Source: Anoxybacillus mongoliensis
Lineage (GTDB): Bacteria; Bacillota; Bacilli; Bacillales; Anoxybacillaceae
Length of the DNA: 64,000 nt
Reading direction: 5' to 3'
Assembly (NCBI RefSeq): GCF_014201515.1
Contig: NZ_JACHEQ010000007.1
Span: forward strand, 62,001 to 126,000
Shown here: piece by piece, positions 35,644 through 44,402 of the stretch
Layout of the letters: each line of letters opens with the position of its first letter
How positions within the stretch are numbered: the first letter of the stretch is position 1
The notes under the pieces: generated by a model
Told to the model about the DNA's origin: nothing
Database searches by the model: none
The model's input: the letters and a program-made list of their open reading frames with translations, nothing else
Position numbers and translations under genes: made by a program

Positions 35644-37374
35644 ATGTCCGTGAAGAAAGTGCTCGCACATACGCTGATCGCATCAGCTGTCCTCGCTTCT
35701 CCGCTTATTCCCGCGATCGAATGGAAAGCAGAAGCAAAGGCTGTTCAAAAACAAACTATCCAAAAAACAAACTGGAATGTAAACGGGACGGTAGTTTCTA
35801 TTTCTGCGACGACTGTTTCTGGTGGAAACTGGATTGTATCTGCTCCTGAAATCGCCAAATTACTAGGAGCTACATATTCTCACAACAAAAAAACAAAAAT
35901 GTACACGCTAACGAAAAAAGGGACGGTTGTTCAAGTAAAGGCAAATGACAAAGTTGCCGTCATTAATGGTAAAAAAGTAACGATGAACGTAGCACCTAAA
36001 ACGGTAAACAACGTCTTATACGTTCCAGCTGTGACGATCGTTCAAGCGTTCGGGGGACAGTTACAAACAAATGCTAGCCCTATTCTTCTCTCTACAAATG
36101 GCAATGTGCAAACAAAAAAAGTAGCCGTTTCAGTTAATGGACAAGCAACTCAGTTAAACGCTATAGCTATGGGACAAAAAACGCTTTATTCTCTCTCTGA
36201 TATTGCAAAAGCGTTCGATGTTGCAATGAATGTCGATGGAAAAACAAAAACAATTACATTAAATGGAAAAGGCAAAAAGGCTACTTTCCTTCTTCAGCAA
36301 CAAGGTTCGTCCGTAGTTAAAGTAAACGGCAACTTTTATGCTGACTTGCACGGTGTCGTAACGAAATTAGGTGGCGAAATCGAGCACGGAAGTTTATTAT
36401 TTATCGCAACAAACGGATTTTTAAAAGGAACAAACTTTAATCCTCAATGGTTAAGCAACGAATACGTGATCGTCACAAATGAAAACGATGAACCTGTGTC
36501 AAAAATTGTACATGTTCCATCTCGCAAAGCCATCGCAACGATCGCAAGTGGAGATCTTGCATTATCACCAGATAAGAAAAAAGGTGCATATGTAGACGAT
36601 AACGGTCAATTATTCATTGTTGACCTAACAACAAAGAAAGCGATGCCTGTCGGTACAGATGATGATATAAAAGTAGAACTGACATGGTCACCAGATGGCT
36701 CAACGATTTATTTCTTTAAAGGAAGTAGCAGTGATATTATCGCTTCTATAAATGCTCAAACAGGTGCGATAACAGAAATCGTCAACGATAAAGTGAAATA
36801 TAAATCTGACCTTCGTCTATCGGATGACGGAAAAAAAATTATATACACAGCCGCAAAAGAAGCAAAGGCAAACTATACTGATGACTCGAAAACAGAGATT
36901 GATACAATCGATACAACAGGCACAGAACCACAATTATATGTTGTTGATTTAACAACAGCGGATAAAAAACCAACAGCTGTAACAACAGATACAAATAATA
37001 AAACATTCTCGTCCTTCGCTGGAGATACGATTGTTTATTTAAGTGCTAATCCAGACGATGAAAACACGCTTCCTGTATTAAAAGCCATTGTTGCGGGCAC
37101 AGAACAAAACATGGCAACAAACATGAACATTACTTACGTTGCAACAAAAGGAAATACCGTATTTGTGTTAGTGGAAGAGAAAAACGGATCTTATTCCATT
37201 TATCGTGCTACAGCACCACAAGCACAATGGACTCGCATTTTTAATACAAAAACAACAATAACATCTATTTCTCCTTCTCCATTCGGTAATGACATCGCCG
37301 TAACTATTCCAACAGATGAAGGAGAAAAAGTTGCGGTTATTATGAACAATCGATTAATTGATATTACAAAATAA
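35644..37374 (+). CDS. Secreted copper-amine-oxidase-N-like and TolB-like protein
   Basis: The 576-residue exported protein has a signal peptide (1 to about 32, ending AEA-KAV). Residues 45-270 hold repeats of the copper amine oxidase N-terminal-like beta domain (VNGKKVTMNVAPKTVNNVLYVPAVTIVQAFGG is the hallmark pattern). The C-terminal half has TolB/WD-like blades (LTWSPDGSTIYFF, LRLSDDGKKIIYTAA). There is no lipobox or LPXTG. It is 21 bases ahead of pstS and behind the PhoP-box promoter, so it is likely a phosphate-starvation surface protein. Exact role unknown. Confidence 0.82.
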   Translation: MSVKKVLAHTLIASAVLASPLIPAIEWKAEAKAVQKQTIQKTNWNVNGTVVSISATTVSGGNWIVSAPEIAKLLGATYSHNKKTKMYTLTKKGTVVQVKANDKVAVINGKKVTMNVAPKTVNNVLYVPAVTIVQAFGGQLQTNASPILLSTNGNVQTKKVAVSVNGQATQLNAIAMGQKTLYSLSDIAKAFDVAMNVDGKTKTITLNGKGKKATFLLQQQGSSVVKVNGNFYADLHGVVTKLGGEIEHGSLLFIATNGFLKGTNFNPQWLSNEYVIVTNENDEPVSKIVHVPSRKAIATIASGDLALSPDKKKGAYVDDNGQLFIVDLTTKKAMPVGTDDDIKVELTWSPDGSTIYFFKGSSSDIIASINAQTGAITEIVNDKVKYKSDLRLSDDGKKIIYTAAKEAKANYTDDSKTEIDTIDTTGTEPQLYVVDLTTADKKPTAVTTDTNNKTFSSFAGDTIVYLSANPDDENTLPVLKAIVAGTEQNMATNMNITYVATKGNTVFVLVEEKNGSYSIYRATAPQAQWTRIFNTKTTITSISPSPFGNDIAVTIPTDEGEKVAVIMNNRLIDITK

Positions 37375-37395
37375 ATTTTGTAAGAGGTGAAAATC

Positions 37396-38268
37396 ATGAA
37401 TTTAAAATCTTTTATTAAAAAGTTCTCTCTTGTCGCATTATCTTCTAGCTTATTATTCGGCTCTTCGCTTACAGTAACAGAAAAAACAGAAGCTGCTCAA
37501 CAAAAGGGGAAAATTGTCGTCGCTGGCTCGTCGGCATTACTTCCATTAACCCAACAAGCAGCGAAAGAATTTAAAAAGGCAAATCCAAAAGTAGCAATCT
37601 CTGTATCCGGTACATCATCTATCGTTGGACCACAATCTGTTTCAAAAGGTTCAGCAACAATCGGTGCTTGTGACTGGGATGCAACGAAACCTGTACCTGG
37701 CTTTAGTGCATTTCAAGGTTTAAACGCCTACCCGATTGCGGTTATTCCATTTGCAACGATCGTTCATAAAGACAACCCTGTAAAAAATTTAACAACGAAA
37801 CAATTACAAGATATTTTCGCAGGAAAAATTAAAAACTGGAAAGAAGTTGGCGGAAAAGATGAACCAATTATTGTCGTCAACCGCGCACACGGTTCAGGGA
37901 CGCGTGTAAACTATCAAATGAAAGCATTAAAAGGCTCTTCATTTATGACACAAGGTGAAAACTATAAAGAAGTATCTTCAAACGGAAACATGATTAAAGC
38001 GGTGGAAACGACACCAAATGCCATTGGATACACAGACCTTGCGTACATTAAAGGAAACATTAAAGCGGTAGCATACAACGGTGTAGAGGCAACAGTAACA
38101 AACGTGATTAACGGTAAATACCCTGTTTGGGGCTATGGCTACTTGTTAACAAAAGGACCTGCTACTGGAGCAAATAAAGCATTTATCGACTTTATCCAAA
38201 GCAAAAAGTTCCAACAAGGTTCGTTGAAAAAATTAAAATTTATCCCAATTACAGCAATGAAAAAATAA
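37396..38268 (+). CDS. pstS: Phosphate-binding protein PstS
   Basis: The 290-residue ABC solute-binding protein shows the phosphate site loops VVAGSSALLPL, SGTSSIVGPQSVSKGSATIG and NRAHGSGTRVNYQM. The signal peptide (MNLKSFIKKFSLVALSSSLL...) ends AEAA-like without a Cys, so unlike most Gram-positive PstS it has no lipobox. ATG at 37396 follows AAGAGGTGA; an in-frame GTG is three codons upstream. It is the second gene of the operon and is followed by a hairpin that should lower expression of the permease genes. Confidence 0.92.
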   Translation: MNLKSFIKKFSLVALSSSLLFGSSLTVTEKTEAAQQKGKIVVAGSSALLPLTQQAAKEFKKANPKVAISVSGTSSIVGPQSVSKGSATIGACDWDATKPVPGFSAFQGLNAYPIAVIPFATIVHKDNPVKNLTTKQLQDIFAGKIKNWKEVGGKDEPIIVVNRAHGSGTRVNYQMKALKGSSFMTQGENYKEVSSNGNMIKAVETTPNAIGYTDLAYIKGNIKAVAYNGVEATVTNVINGKYPVWGYGYLLTKGPATGANKAFIDFIQSKKFQQGSLKKLKFIPITAMKK

Positions 38269-38276
38269 CATATTTG

Positions 38277-38304
38277 CAGCCTCCTTATGAGGAGGCTGTC
38301 TTTT
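38277..38304 (+). terminator. Attenuator hairpin between pstS and pstC
   Basis: CAGCCTCC and GGAGGCTG form an 8-bp stem followed by TCTTTTAT. Partial termination here would give more PstS than permease. Confidence 0.75.
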
Positions 38305-38330
38305 ATATGATAAACGAGGAGGAAACAAAT

Positions 38331-39251
38331 ATGGCGTTACCTGCCGAACATGTTCGCATCCAACATGAACAAACGAAAACAAAACAATGGCGCATCAAAT
38401 ATATGAAAAATAACGCCTTTCGCTACGCTTGTTTAGCCAGTGCACTATCTTTAGGTGTTGCTCTTTTTTCGATCGTCGTTTTTATTAGTCAAACGGGGTT
38501 TCTCGTGTTTAAAGACGTCTCATGGAAAGAGTTCTTTTTTTCCGCCACGTGGGAGCCGTTTGAAGAAAAATATGGGGCAGCTGTTTTTATTGCCGGGACG
38601 TTATATTTAACATTTTTAACATTGATCATGTGCACGCCAATTGCTTTAGCTATTGCTATTTTTGTTGCCGAGATGGCACCAAATTGGCTAAAAAATGTTA
38701 TGCGTCCAATGTTGGATTTACTCGTCGGCATTCCTTCCATCGTATATGGGTTCTTAGGTTTAACGATCTTAATTCCATTCATTCGCGAAACGACGGGCAC
38801 GCTTGTTGGCGATGGTTTCTTGGCTGCTGCTCTCGTATTGACGATGATGGTTTTACCGACTGTCACTCGCATTAGCGATGACGCCATTTGCGCGGTGCCA
38901 CAACACTTGCGTGAAGCAGGCTATGCACTTGGAAGCACAAAACTTCAAGTAATTACACGTATCGTTCTTCCTGCCGCCCGTCCAGGCATTTTAACAGCAA
39001 TTATTTTAGGTATGACACGAGCAATCGGTGAAACGATGGCTGTTGTGATGGTGATTGGAAATACTGCACAGTTCGGTTGGGATCTACTTACACCAACATC
39101 GGTATTAACGAGCAACATCGTGATGCAAATTACAAACGTTCAATTTGATTCCACATGGAACTATGCATTATATATGATGGCGTTTTTATTGTTGTTTATT
39201 TCTCTTGTATTAATTATCATTATTCGTCAACTTCGTCCAAAGGGAGAGTAA
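38331..39251 (+). CDS. pstC: Phosphate ABC transporter permease PstC
   Basis: The 306-residue membrane protein has six helices. The EAA loop of ABC permeases (REAGYALGSTKLQVITRIVLPAARPGI) is in the right place to contact the ATPase, and the region LDLLVGIPSIVYGFLGLTIL is typical of PstC. ATG at 38331 has GAGGAGG eight bases before it; an upstream in-frame TTG lies before the hairpin and is rejected. The next gene is pstA, one base on. Confidence 0.95.
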   Translation: MALPAEHVRIQHEQTKTKQWRIKYMKNNAFRYACLASALSLGVALFSIVVFISQTGFLVFKDVSWKEFFFSATWEPFEEKYGAAVFIAGTLYLTFLTLIMCTPIALAIAIFVAEMAPNWLKNVMRPMLDLLVGIPSIVYGFLGLTILIPFIRETTGTLVGDGFLAAALVLTMMVLPTVTRISDDAICAVPQHLREAGYALGSTKLQVITRIVLPAARPGILTAIILGMTRAIGETMAVVMVIGNTAQFGWDLLTPTSVLTSNIVMQITNVQFDSTWNYALYMMAFLLLFISLVLIIIIRQLRPKGE

Positions 39252-39252
39252 C

Positions 39253-40167
39253 ATGATGAGAGAGTCATTGTTTCATAGTCATCGTAAAGCAATCGCAAGC
39301 GCCATTTACACAAATCGCTTGTTTCATATTTTCGTCGGCATAATTACAGTATCAACATTTATTTTAATTATCGGATTGCTGTACACAATCTTAGGGAAAG
39401 GACTGCCGAAACTATCGCTTGATTTTTTATTCACATTACCGAATGAATTGGAGGCTGGCGGCGGTGTCGGACCATTTTTATTCAATTCTTTTTACGTTCT
39501 TATTTTATCTCTCATCCTTTCACTGCCTATTGGCATTGGAGCCGGCATTTTTCTCGCAGAATATGCGCCAAACAATCGCTTTACAGAGTTTGTACGCACA
39601 TCGGTTGAAAGTTTAGCATCTGTTCCTTCGATCGTTTTCGGTTTGTTCGGCTATGTATTGTTTGTCGAATATGTCGGTATTGGCTTGACGATCATCGGTG
39701 CTGCAGTGACACTCGCTTTATTAAATTTACCTGTGCTAGCCCGCGTCACAGAAGAAGCTATCCAAGCCGTGCCGCAAGACATTCGAGAAGCATCTCTCGC
39801 TCTTGGGGCGACAAAGTCGCAAACAATATTAAAAGTTGTCCTTCCTGCTGCGCTAAACGGAATTTTAACGGGTATTAGCCTCGTTGCATGTCGTGCATTT
39901 GGTGAATCTGCCATCATTATTTTAGCAGGGGGAACATCGACATCTGGCTTTATGTGGGATTTCAACTTGTTATCGCAAGGTGGTACACTTCCTGTTCACT
40001 TATGGTACGTACAATCCGAAGCACTCGTACCAGATGCAACAGAAATCGCTCAAAAATCTGCAGCTATTCTTGTTCTCATCGTATTAATCATTAGCTTTAC
40101 TGTTCGCTTCCCACTTTGGATTCAAGCGCTAATTACAAAAATAAAAGCAACCCCTCGCAAAAGTTAA
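39253..40167 (+). CDS. pstA: Phosphate ABC transporter permease PstA
   Basis: The 304-residue partner permease has six helices, with ESLASVPSIVFGLFGYVLF and the EAA loop REASLALGATKSQTILKVVLPAALNGI. It starts one base after pstC (tandem ATGATG). A terminator follows directly, so the ATPase gene pstB that normally comes next is absent from this operon; it must be encoded elsewhere for the importer to work. Confidence 0.95.
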   Translation: MMRESLFHSHRKAIASAIYTNRLFHIFVGIITVSTFILIIGLLYTILGKGLPKLSLDFLFTLPNELEAGGGVGPFLFNSFYVLILSLILSLPIGIGAGIFLAEYAPNNRFTEFVRTSVESLASVPSIVFGLFGYVLFVEYVGIGLTIIGAAVTLALLNLPVLARVTEEAIQAVPQDIREASLALGATKSQTILKVVLPAALNGILTGISLVACRAFGESAIIILAGGTSTSGFMWDFNLLSQGGTLPVHLWYVQSEALVPDATEIAQKSAAILVLIVLIISFTVRFPLWIQALITKIKATPRKS

Positions 40168-40180
40168 GCGAGGGGTTTTA
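40150..40180. terminator. Terminator after pstA
   Basis: ACCCCTCGC and GCGAGGGGT form a 9-bp stem followed by TTTTA on the plus strand, directly over the pstA stop. It faces the convergent end of qoxD. Confidence 0.88.
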
Positions 40181-40182
40181 TG

Positions 40183-40482
40183 TTAATGCGCGGCATGTCC
40201 GGATGTTAATACCCAAATCGACCCTGCGACAATGACGATCGCGACAAACACCGCATAAGCCATATTAATGACGTTTGTTTTTCCGTCTTCTCCTTCTGTC
40301 ACATGCATGAACATAAATAGTTGCAATCCAGCTTGAATGATGGCCAGTGAACCGATAATCCACATAACAATTGTATACGATACGTTCATTTTCAACGCCA
40401 CAAATACGGCAACGAATGTTAAAATGAGCGAAAATAAAAATCCAACAACGTGGCTAACGGGATATTTGCTTTTATGCTCCAT
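40183..40482 (-). CDS. qoxD: Quinol oxidase aa3 subunit IV
   Basis: The 99-residue protein has three membrane helices, as in QoxD of the aa3-600 menaquinol oxidase (HVVGFLFSLILTFVAVFVALK, IIQAGLQLFMFMHVTEGEDG, and VAIVIVAGSIWVL). It is the last gene of qoxABCD, starting directly after the qoxC stop. The sequence resembles QoxD more than the caa3 subunit CtaF. Confidence 0.93.
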   Translation of the reverse strand: MEHKSKYPVSHVVGFLFSLILTFVAVFVALKMNVSYTIVMWIIGSLAIIQAGLQLFMFMHVTEGEDGKTNVINMAYAVFVAIVIVAGSIWVLTSGHAAH

Positions 40483-41088
40483 TTACCCCACCATCCCTTT
40501 TAAATACACAAATGTGAAAATGAAAATCCAGACGACATCAAGGAAATGCCAGTATAAACTAATGATAAACATTTTTCTTGCAGTAACTGGCGTCAAACCG
40601 CGTTGAAGAAGCTGAATAATGAGCATTATCGCCCAAATGATTCCAAACGTCACGTGCGCACCGTGCGTACCAAGCAACACGAAAAAGCTCGATAAAAACG
40701 CGCTCGTTTGCATCGTTGCCCCTTCATGAACGTAATGAATAAACTCACGAATTTCCATAAATAAAAAGCCCGCCCCTAACAAAAGGGTAATGACAAACCA
40801 AACGAGCAGTTGCTTCATATTACGTTGTCGCATGAAAAACACTGCCAAACCGCATGTAAAGCTACTTGTCAACAACAACAACGTTTCAATGAGCACGTCA
40901 TTCAGTTTAAAAATGTCGCTGGGCGTTGGACCACCGGCATAGCGGTGACCTAACACGCCATAGACGGCAAACAACGTCGCAAATAGCACAATTTCTGCTC
41001 CAATAAAAATCCAAAAACCTAAAATATTTAATCGATTTTGTTCCGTTTGATATTCAAGTGGAAGCGAATGATTGACGTTAGCCGACAT
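40483..41088 (-). CDS. qoxC: Quinol oxidase aa3 subunit III
   Basis: The 201-residue heme-copper oxidase subunit III has five membrane helices, including LGFWIFIGAEIVLFATLFAVY, GTHGAHVTFGIIWAIM and SLYWHFLDVVWIFIFTFVYL with the conserved His/Glu residues. It overlaps the qoxB stop by 11 bases. The subunit stabilises the catalytic core and is not itself redox active. Confidence 0.95.
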   Translation of the reverse strand: MSANVNHSLPLEYQTEQNRLNILGFWIFIGAEIVLFATLFAVYGVLGHRYAGGPTPSDIFKLNDVLIETLLLLTSSFTCGLAVFFMRQRNMKQLLVWFVITLLLGAGFLFMEIREFIHYVHEGATMQTSAFLSSFFVLLGTHGAHVTFGIIWAIMLIIQLLQRGLTPVTARKMFIISLYWHFLDVVWIFIFTFVYLKGMVG

Positions 41089-43054
41089 GGTTTTCCGTCC
41101 CCCCTTCTACTGTTCTCCACGTACGCTCTGTTTCCTTAATTTCATCGACGCTTACGTAATAGCCGTCATTGTAATCGAACGAACGGATAATAAGCCCAAC
41201 GACAATCCCAATTGCCGCAACAGCTGCCGCGATATGTGCTTCAAAGACGAGGAAGAAACCTGTAATTCCAAACACAACCGCCATATAAAACGGCAATCCG
41301 GAGTTGCTTGGCATATGAATTTTCTTGATGTCGCTTTCTTTTAATGTAAGCTTTTCTCCACGCTTTTTCATATGCCAAAACGCATCTAGTTGTTTTACTT
41401 CTGGAACGACTGCAAAATTATAAAACTGTACTGGCGACGCCGTCATCCATTCAAGCGTACGTGCATCCCATGGATCGTGGGACACATTGCGCTTCGCATA
41501 ACGGAAGCTCCAGTAAATGTTATAACAAAATACCGCAAAGCCGACTGCTAAAATAATCGAGCCGATCGCAGATACAAGGAAAAGCGGCGCAAAGCCGGAT
41601 TCTGCTGAATACGTATAAGCGCGACGAACAGCTCCTTTTAAACCGAGGAAAAACATCGGCATAAACGTCACGTTAAATCCGATTGTAAATAGCCAAAAAT
41701 GATATTTGCCAAGCTTTTCATTTAGCATAAAGCCAAACATTTTTGGCCACCAATAATACAATCCTGCAAATACCGCAAAAACAACACCTGGAATTAATAC
41801 GTAATGGAAGTGAGCGACTAAAAATAACGTGTTATGGTATTGAAAGTCCGCCGCTGCCATCGCCAACATGACACCGGTCACTCCACCAATGACAAAGTTT
41901 GGCACGAAGGCAAGCGCCCATAACATCGCTGTTGTAAATTGAATGCGTCCTTTTCGCATCGTAAATAGCCAGTTGAAAATTTTCACTCCGGTCGGAACGG
42001 CAATTAACATCGTTGTAATCGAGAAAAACGAGTTTACCGCAGGTCCTGCATCCATCGTGTAAAAATGGTGCACCCATACGATCATACTTAAAAATGCAAT
42101 ACCAACAATAGAAATGACCATCGATGTATATCCGAACAACGTCTTCCGTGAAAACGTTGCAATGACTTCAGAGAAAATCCCGAATGCTGGCAAAATAACG
42201 ATATACACTTCTGGGTGACCCCAAAGCCAGAACAAGTTTGCCCAAAGCATGTCGCTTCCACCTGAAGAAAGCGTAAAGAAATGCGTTCCGTACAAGCGAT
42301 CAAACGTCATTAACGCTAACGCAACGGTGAAAATCGGAAACGCCGCAACGATAATAATCGACGTAATGAACGTCGTCCATGTAAACATTGGCATTTTCAT
42401 TAACGTCATGCCAGGTGCACGCATTTTTAAAATCGTAACGATAAAGTTAATACCGGTCATTAGCGTCCCAAGACCAGCAATTTGCAATGCAATCGCATAA
42501 TAGTTGTTTCCAATACCTGGGCTGAATTCCTTTCCTGCCAGTGGGAAGTACGATGTCCACCCTGCATCTGGCGAGCCTCCAACAACGAATGAGATGTTAA
42601 ATAACATCGCCCCACTAAAAAATAGCCAAAAGCTAAGTGCGTTCAATTGCGGAAACGCCACATCGCGCGCCCCGATTTGCAAAGGGACAACAACGTTCAT
42701 TAAACCGATCAAAAATGGCATCGCCATAAACAAAATCATAATCACGCCATGCGTTGTAAAAATTTCGTTGTAATGCTGCGCATCTAAAAAGCTCATTTCT
42801 GGTCGAGCCGTTTGCGCCTTCATTAATAAGCCGTCCATGCCACCGCGGAAAAACATCAGTACACCAGATAAAATGTACATAATCCCGATCTTTTTATGGT
42901 CGACGGTCGTTAGCCATTCGCGCCATAGCCAACCCCATTTTTTAAAGTACGTTAATCCAACAACAATCGCAACAACAGTTAGTACGATTGCAATTTGTGA
43001 ACCGACAAGAAGCGGGTCTCCCCCAACAAGCATTTCATTCCACTTAATGCCCAT
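41078..43054 (-). CDS. qoxB: Quinol oxidase aa3 subunit I
   Basis: This 658-residue catalytic subunit reduces O2 to water and pumps protons. The low-spin heme His is in FTTHGVIMILFMA, the Cu-B His set is WGHPEVYIVILPAFG (His-Tyr crosslink) plus VHHFYT, and the heme a3 ligands are in VAHFHYVLIPG. About 14-15 helices are present. ATG at 43054 is chosen for GGAGGTGAACATC; a GTG seven codons upstream is rejected. It overlaps the qoxA end by 11 bases. Confidence 0.97.
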   Translation of the reverse strand: MGIKWNEMLVGGDPLLVGSQIAIVLTVVAIVVGLTYFKKWGWLWREWLTTVDHKKIGIMYILSGVLMFFRGGMDGLLMKAQTARPEMSFLDAQHYNEIFTTHGVIMILFMAMPFLIGLMNVVVPLQIGARDVAFPQLNALSFWLFFSGAMLFNISFVVGGSPDAGWTSYFPLAGKEFSPGIGNNYYAIALQIAGLGTLMTGINFIVTILKMRAPGMTLMKMPMFTWTTFITSIIIVAAFPIFTVALALMTFDRLYGTHFFTLSSGGSDMLWANLFWLWGHPEVYIVILPAFGIFSEVIATFSRKTLFGYTSMVISIVGIAFLSMIVWVHHFYTMDAGPAVNSFFSITTMLIAVPTGVKIFNWLFTMRKGRIQFTTAMLWALAFVPNFVIGGVTGVMLAMAAADFQYHNTLFLVAHFHYVLIPGVVFAVFAGLYYWWPKMFGFMLNEKLGKYHFWLFTIGFNVTFMPMFFLGLKGAVRRAYTYSAESGFAPLFLVSAIGSIILAVGFAVFCYNIYWSFRYAKRNVSHDPWDARTLEWMTASPVQFYNFAVVPEVKQLDAFWHMKKRGEKLTLKESDIKKIHMPSNSGLPFYMAVVFGITGFFLVFEAHIAAAVAAIGIVVGLIIRSFDYNDGYYVSVDEIKETERTWRTVEGGTENHVG

Positions 43055-44024
43055 GATGTTCACCTCCGCTATCACTCTCTAAAGCTTGTTGTTCATCTTC
43101 TTCGTTACAATTGGATGATGAACTAGATTTATAGTTGTCTTCATCAGTAAAAGTTTTTCCTTGATACCCATGGCCACGATATAGCTCTGGGTTTGTGTAC
43201 GTCTTGGAATGTGCATCCGCATGATTCACCCATTGTAAATGCGTATCCACAAACGTGAGTCGGCCTAAATGGGTCGGCAACAATAATTCCTCATATTTTT
43301 CTTTCGTTAATTTCGGTGCCTTTTGTTTTACTTCTTGCACCCATTTTTCAAACTCTTTTGGCGTTTGCGCTAACACTTCAAACTGCATATGCGCATACCC
43401 ACGTCCATTAAAGTTCGTATTTCGTCCTTCATACGACCCTGGGCGCTCCGCAACAACGTACAATTCCGTTTCCATTTTGTTCATCGTATATTTTTGCCCA
43501 GCTAATGCCGGTACCCAAAACGACTGCATTGTCGATGCGGAAGTCATTTTAAATAATACAAGTCGGTTTGCCGGAATATTGACATAGTTTACTGTTTCAA
43601 TATTTTGTTCGGGGTAGCTAAAAATCCATTTCCAATCTGCCGACGTGACATGAATGACAAGTGGCTCTTGATCTTCGTACCCTTTCGGTGGTTTTTCTAA
43701 ATCGTATAACGTTCTAACTGTCGGAATCGTTAATGCAATAACGATTAAAATGGGAATAACTGTCCATACAATTTCAAGGACCGTACTTCCGTGTTCCTCA
43801 GGCGGCTCCTCTCCCTTTCGCTCAGGTCGATCGCGATATTTCCATACGATATAAGCGAACAAAGCAAATACAACGACAACGACAAGAAGCATCCACCAAA
43901 TCGACCAGTTAATCAGCTCTGTAATGCTTCGAGCAGCTGGTCCTTGTGGCTGGAAAACGACCATCTCACAGCCGCCAAGAAGCGGAAGCAATCCAGCTAC
44001 CAATAAGGAAAACAAACGCTTCAT
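43044..44024 (-). CDS. qoxA: Quinol oxidase aa3 subunit II (lipoprotein)
   Basis: The 326-residue subunit II has a lipoprotein signal (LLPLLGGCEMV, Cys19), two membrane helices (about 42-62 and 85-105) and a cupredoxin domain outside. The CuA ligand motif C-x3-C of cytochrome c oxidases is missing (SFWVPALAGQKYTM is followed by no Cys pair), so this is a quinol, not cytochrome c, oxidase. The C-terminus ends in an unusual Ser/Glu/His-rich tail (SSSSSNCNEE...GGEHHGH). First gene of qoxABCD. Confidence 0.95.
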   Translation of the reverse strand: MKRLFSLLVAGLLPLLGGCEMVVFQPQGPAARSITELINWSIWWMLLVVVVVFALFAYIVWKYRDRPERKGEEPPEEHGSTVLEIVWTVIPILIVIALTIPTVRTLYDLEKPPKGYEDQEPLVIHVTSADWKWIFSYPEQNIETVNYVNIPANRLVLFKMTSASTMQSFWVPALAGQKYTMNKMETELYVVAERPGSYEGRNTNFNGRGYAHMQFEVLAQTPKEFEKWVQEVKQKAPKLTKEKYEELLLPTHLGRLTFVDTHLQWVNHADAHSKTYTNPELYRGHGYQGKTFTDEDNYKSSSSSNCNEEDEQQALESDSGGEHHGH

Positions 44025-44132
44025 CTTTCTTCACCTCAACAAAAATTGTGATTCATAGAGCATCTCGATCAATTAGGTCACGAACGAAATTAATGAACTT
44101 TGTAGTATTAACACTATTGAAATGATTTTAAC

Positions 44133-44240
44133 ATGTATTGTAAAAATAATTGTGACGAAAAAAGGAAGGAAGAAACTGCATCAGAGGAAAAACAAGCAGC
44201 AAATGTATTGACAAAAATAAAAAAGCTTTTCTCACCCTGA
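44133..44240 (+). CDS. Possible 35-residue small protein
   Basis: An ATG frame gives MYCKNNCDEKRKEETASEEK and a tail KIKKLFSP, ending with TGA inside the loop of a terminator hairpin. The peptide is polar, with two Cys four residues apart. In favour: the position directly before a terminator that otherwise ends nothing on this strand. Against: the ribosome site is poor and no homologue is known to me. Confidence 0.3.
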   Translation: MYCKNNCDEKRKEETASEEKQAANVLTKIKKLFSP

Positions 44241-44266
44241 AAAAAGAGCGAGAAAAGCATTATTTT
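44225..44266. terminator. Hairpin in the qox upstream region
   Basis: GCTTTTCTC (44225-44233) pairs with GAGAAAAGC (44250-44258); ATTATTTTTT follows on + and TTTTTTATTTTT on -. The 44025-44401 gap otherwise holds AT-rich sequence with several TTGTGA/GTCACA half-sites (44148, 44318) but no clear gene beyond the small frame at 44133. Confidence 0.65.
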
Positions 44267-44374
44267 TTATATAATACATGGAAACTGAAAGAAAAATAGG
44301 TTGTTCGTTTAATACTTTGTCACATTTTTGTTAATTTTTTTTCGAAATTTGTTCAAATTTATTGTCCGAAAACA

Positions 44375-44402
44375 AAAAAGTGCCCGGTTAGGAACACTTT
44401 TT
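44375..44402 (-). terminator. Terminator of the aldehyde dehydrogenase gene
   Basis: On the minus strand AAAAAGTG and CACTTTTT flank a partly paired GTTCCTAACCGGG centre, followed by TTTTTTG. Confidence 0.7.

Noticed and set aside
40183-44024. caa3-type cytochrome c oxidase operon (ctaCDEF)
   Set aside because: Subunit II has no CuA C-x3-C motif and no cytochrome c domain, and the small subunit resembles QoxD, so it is a quinol oxidase.
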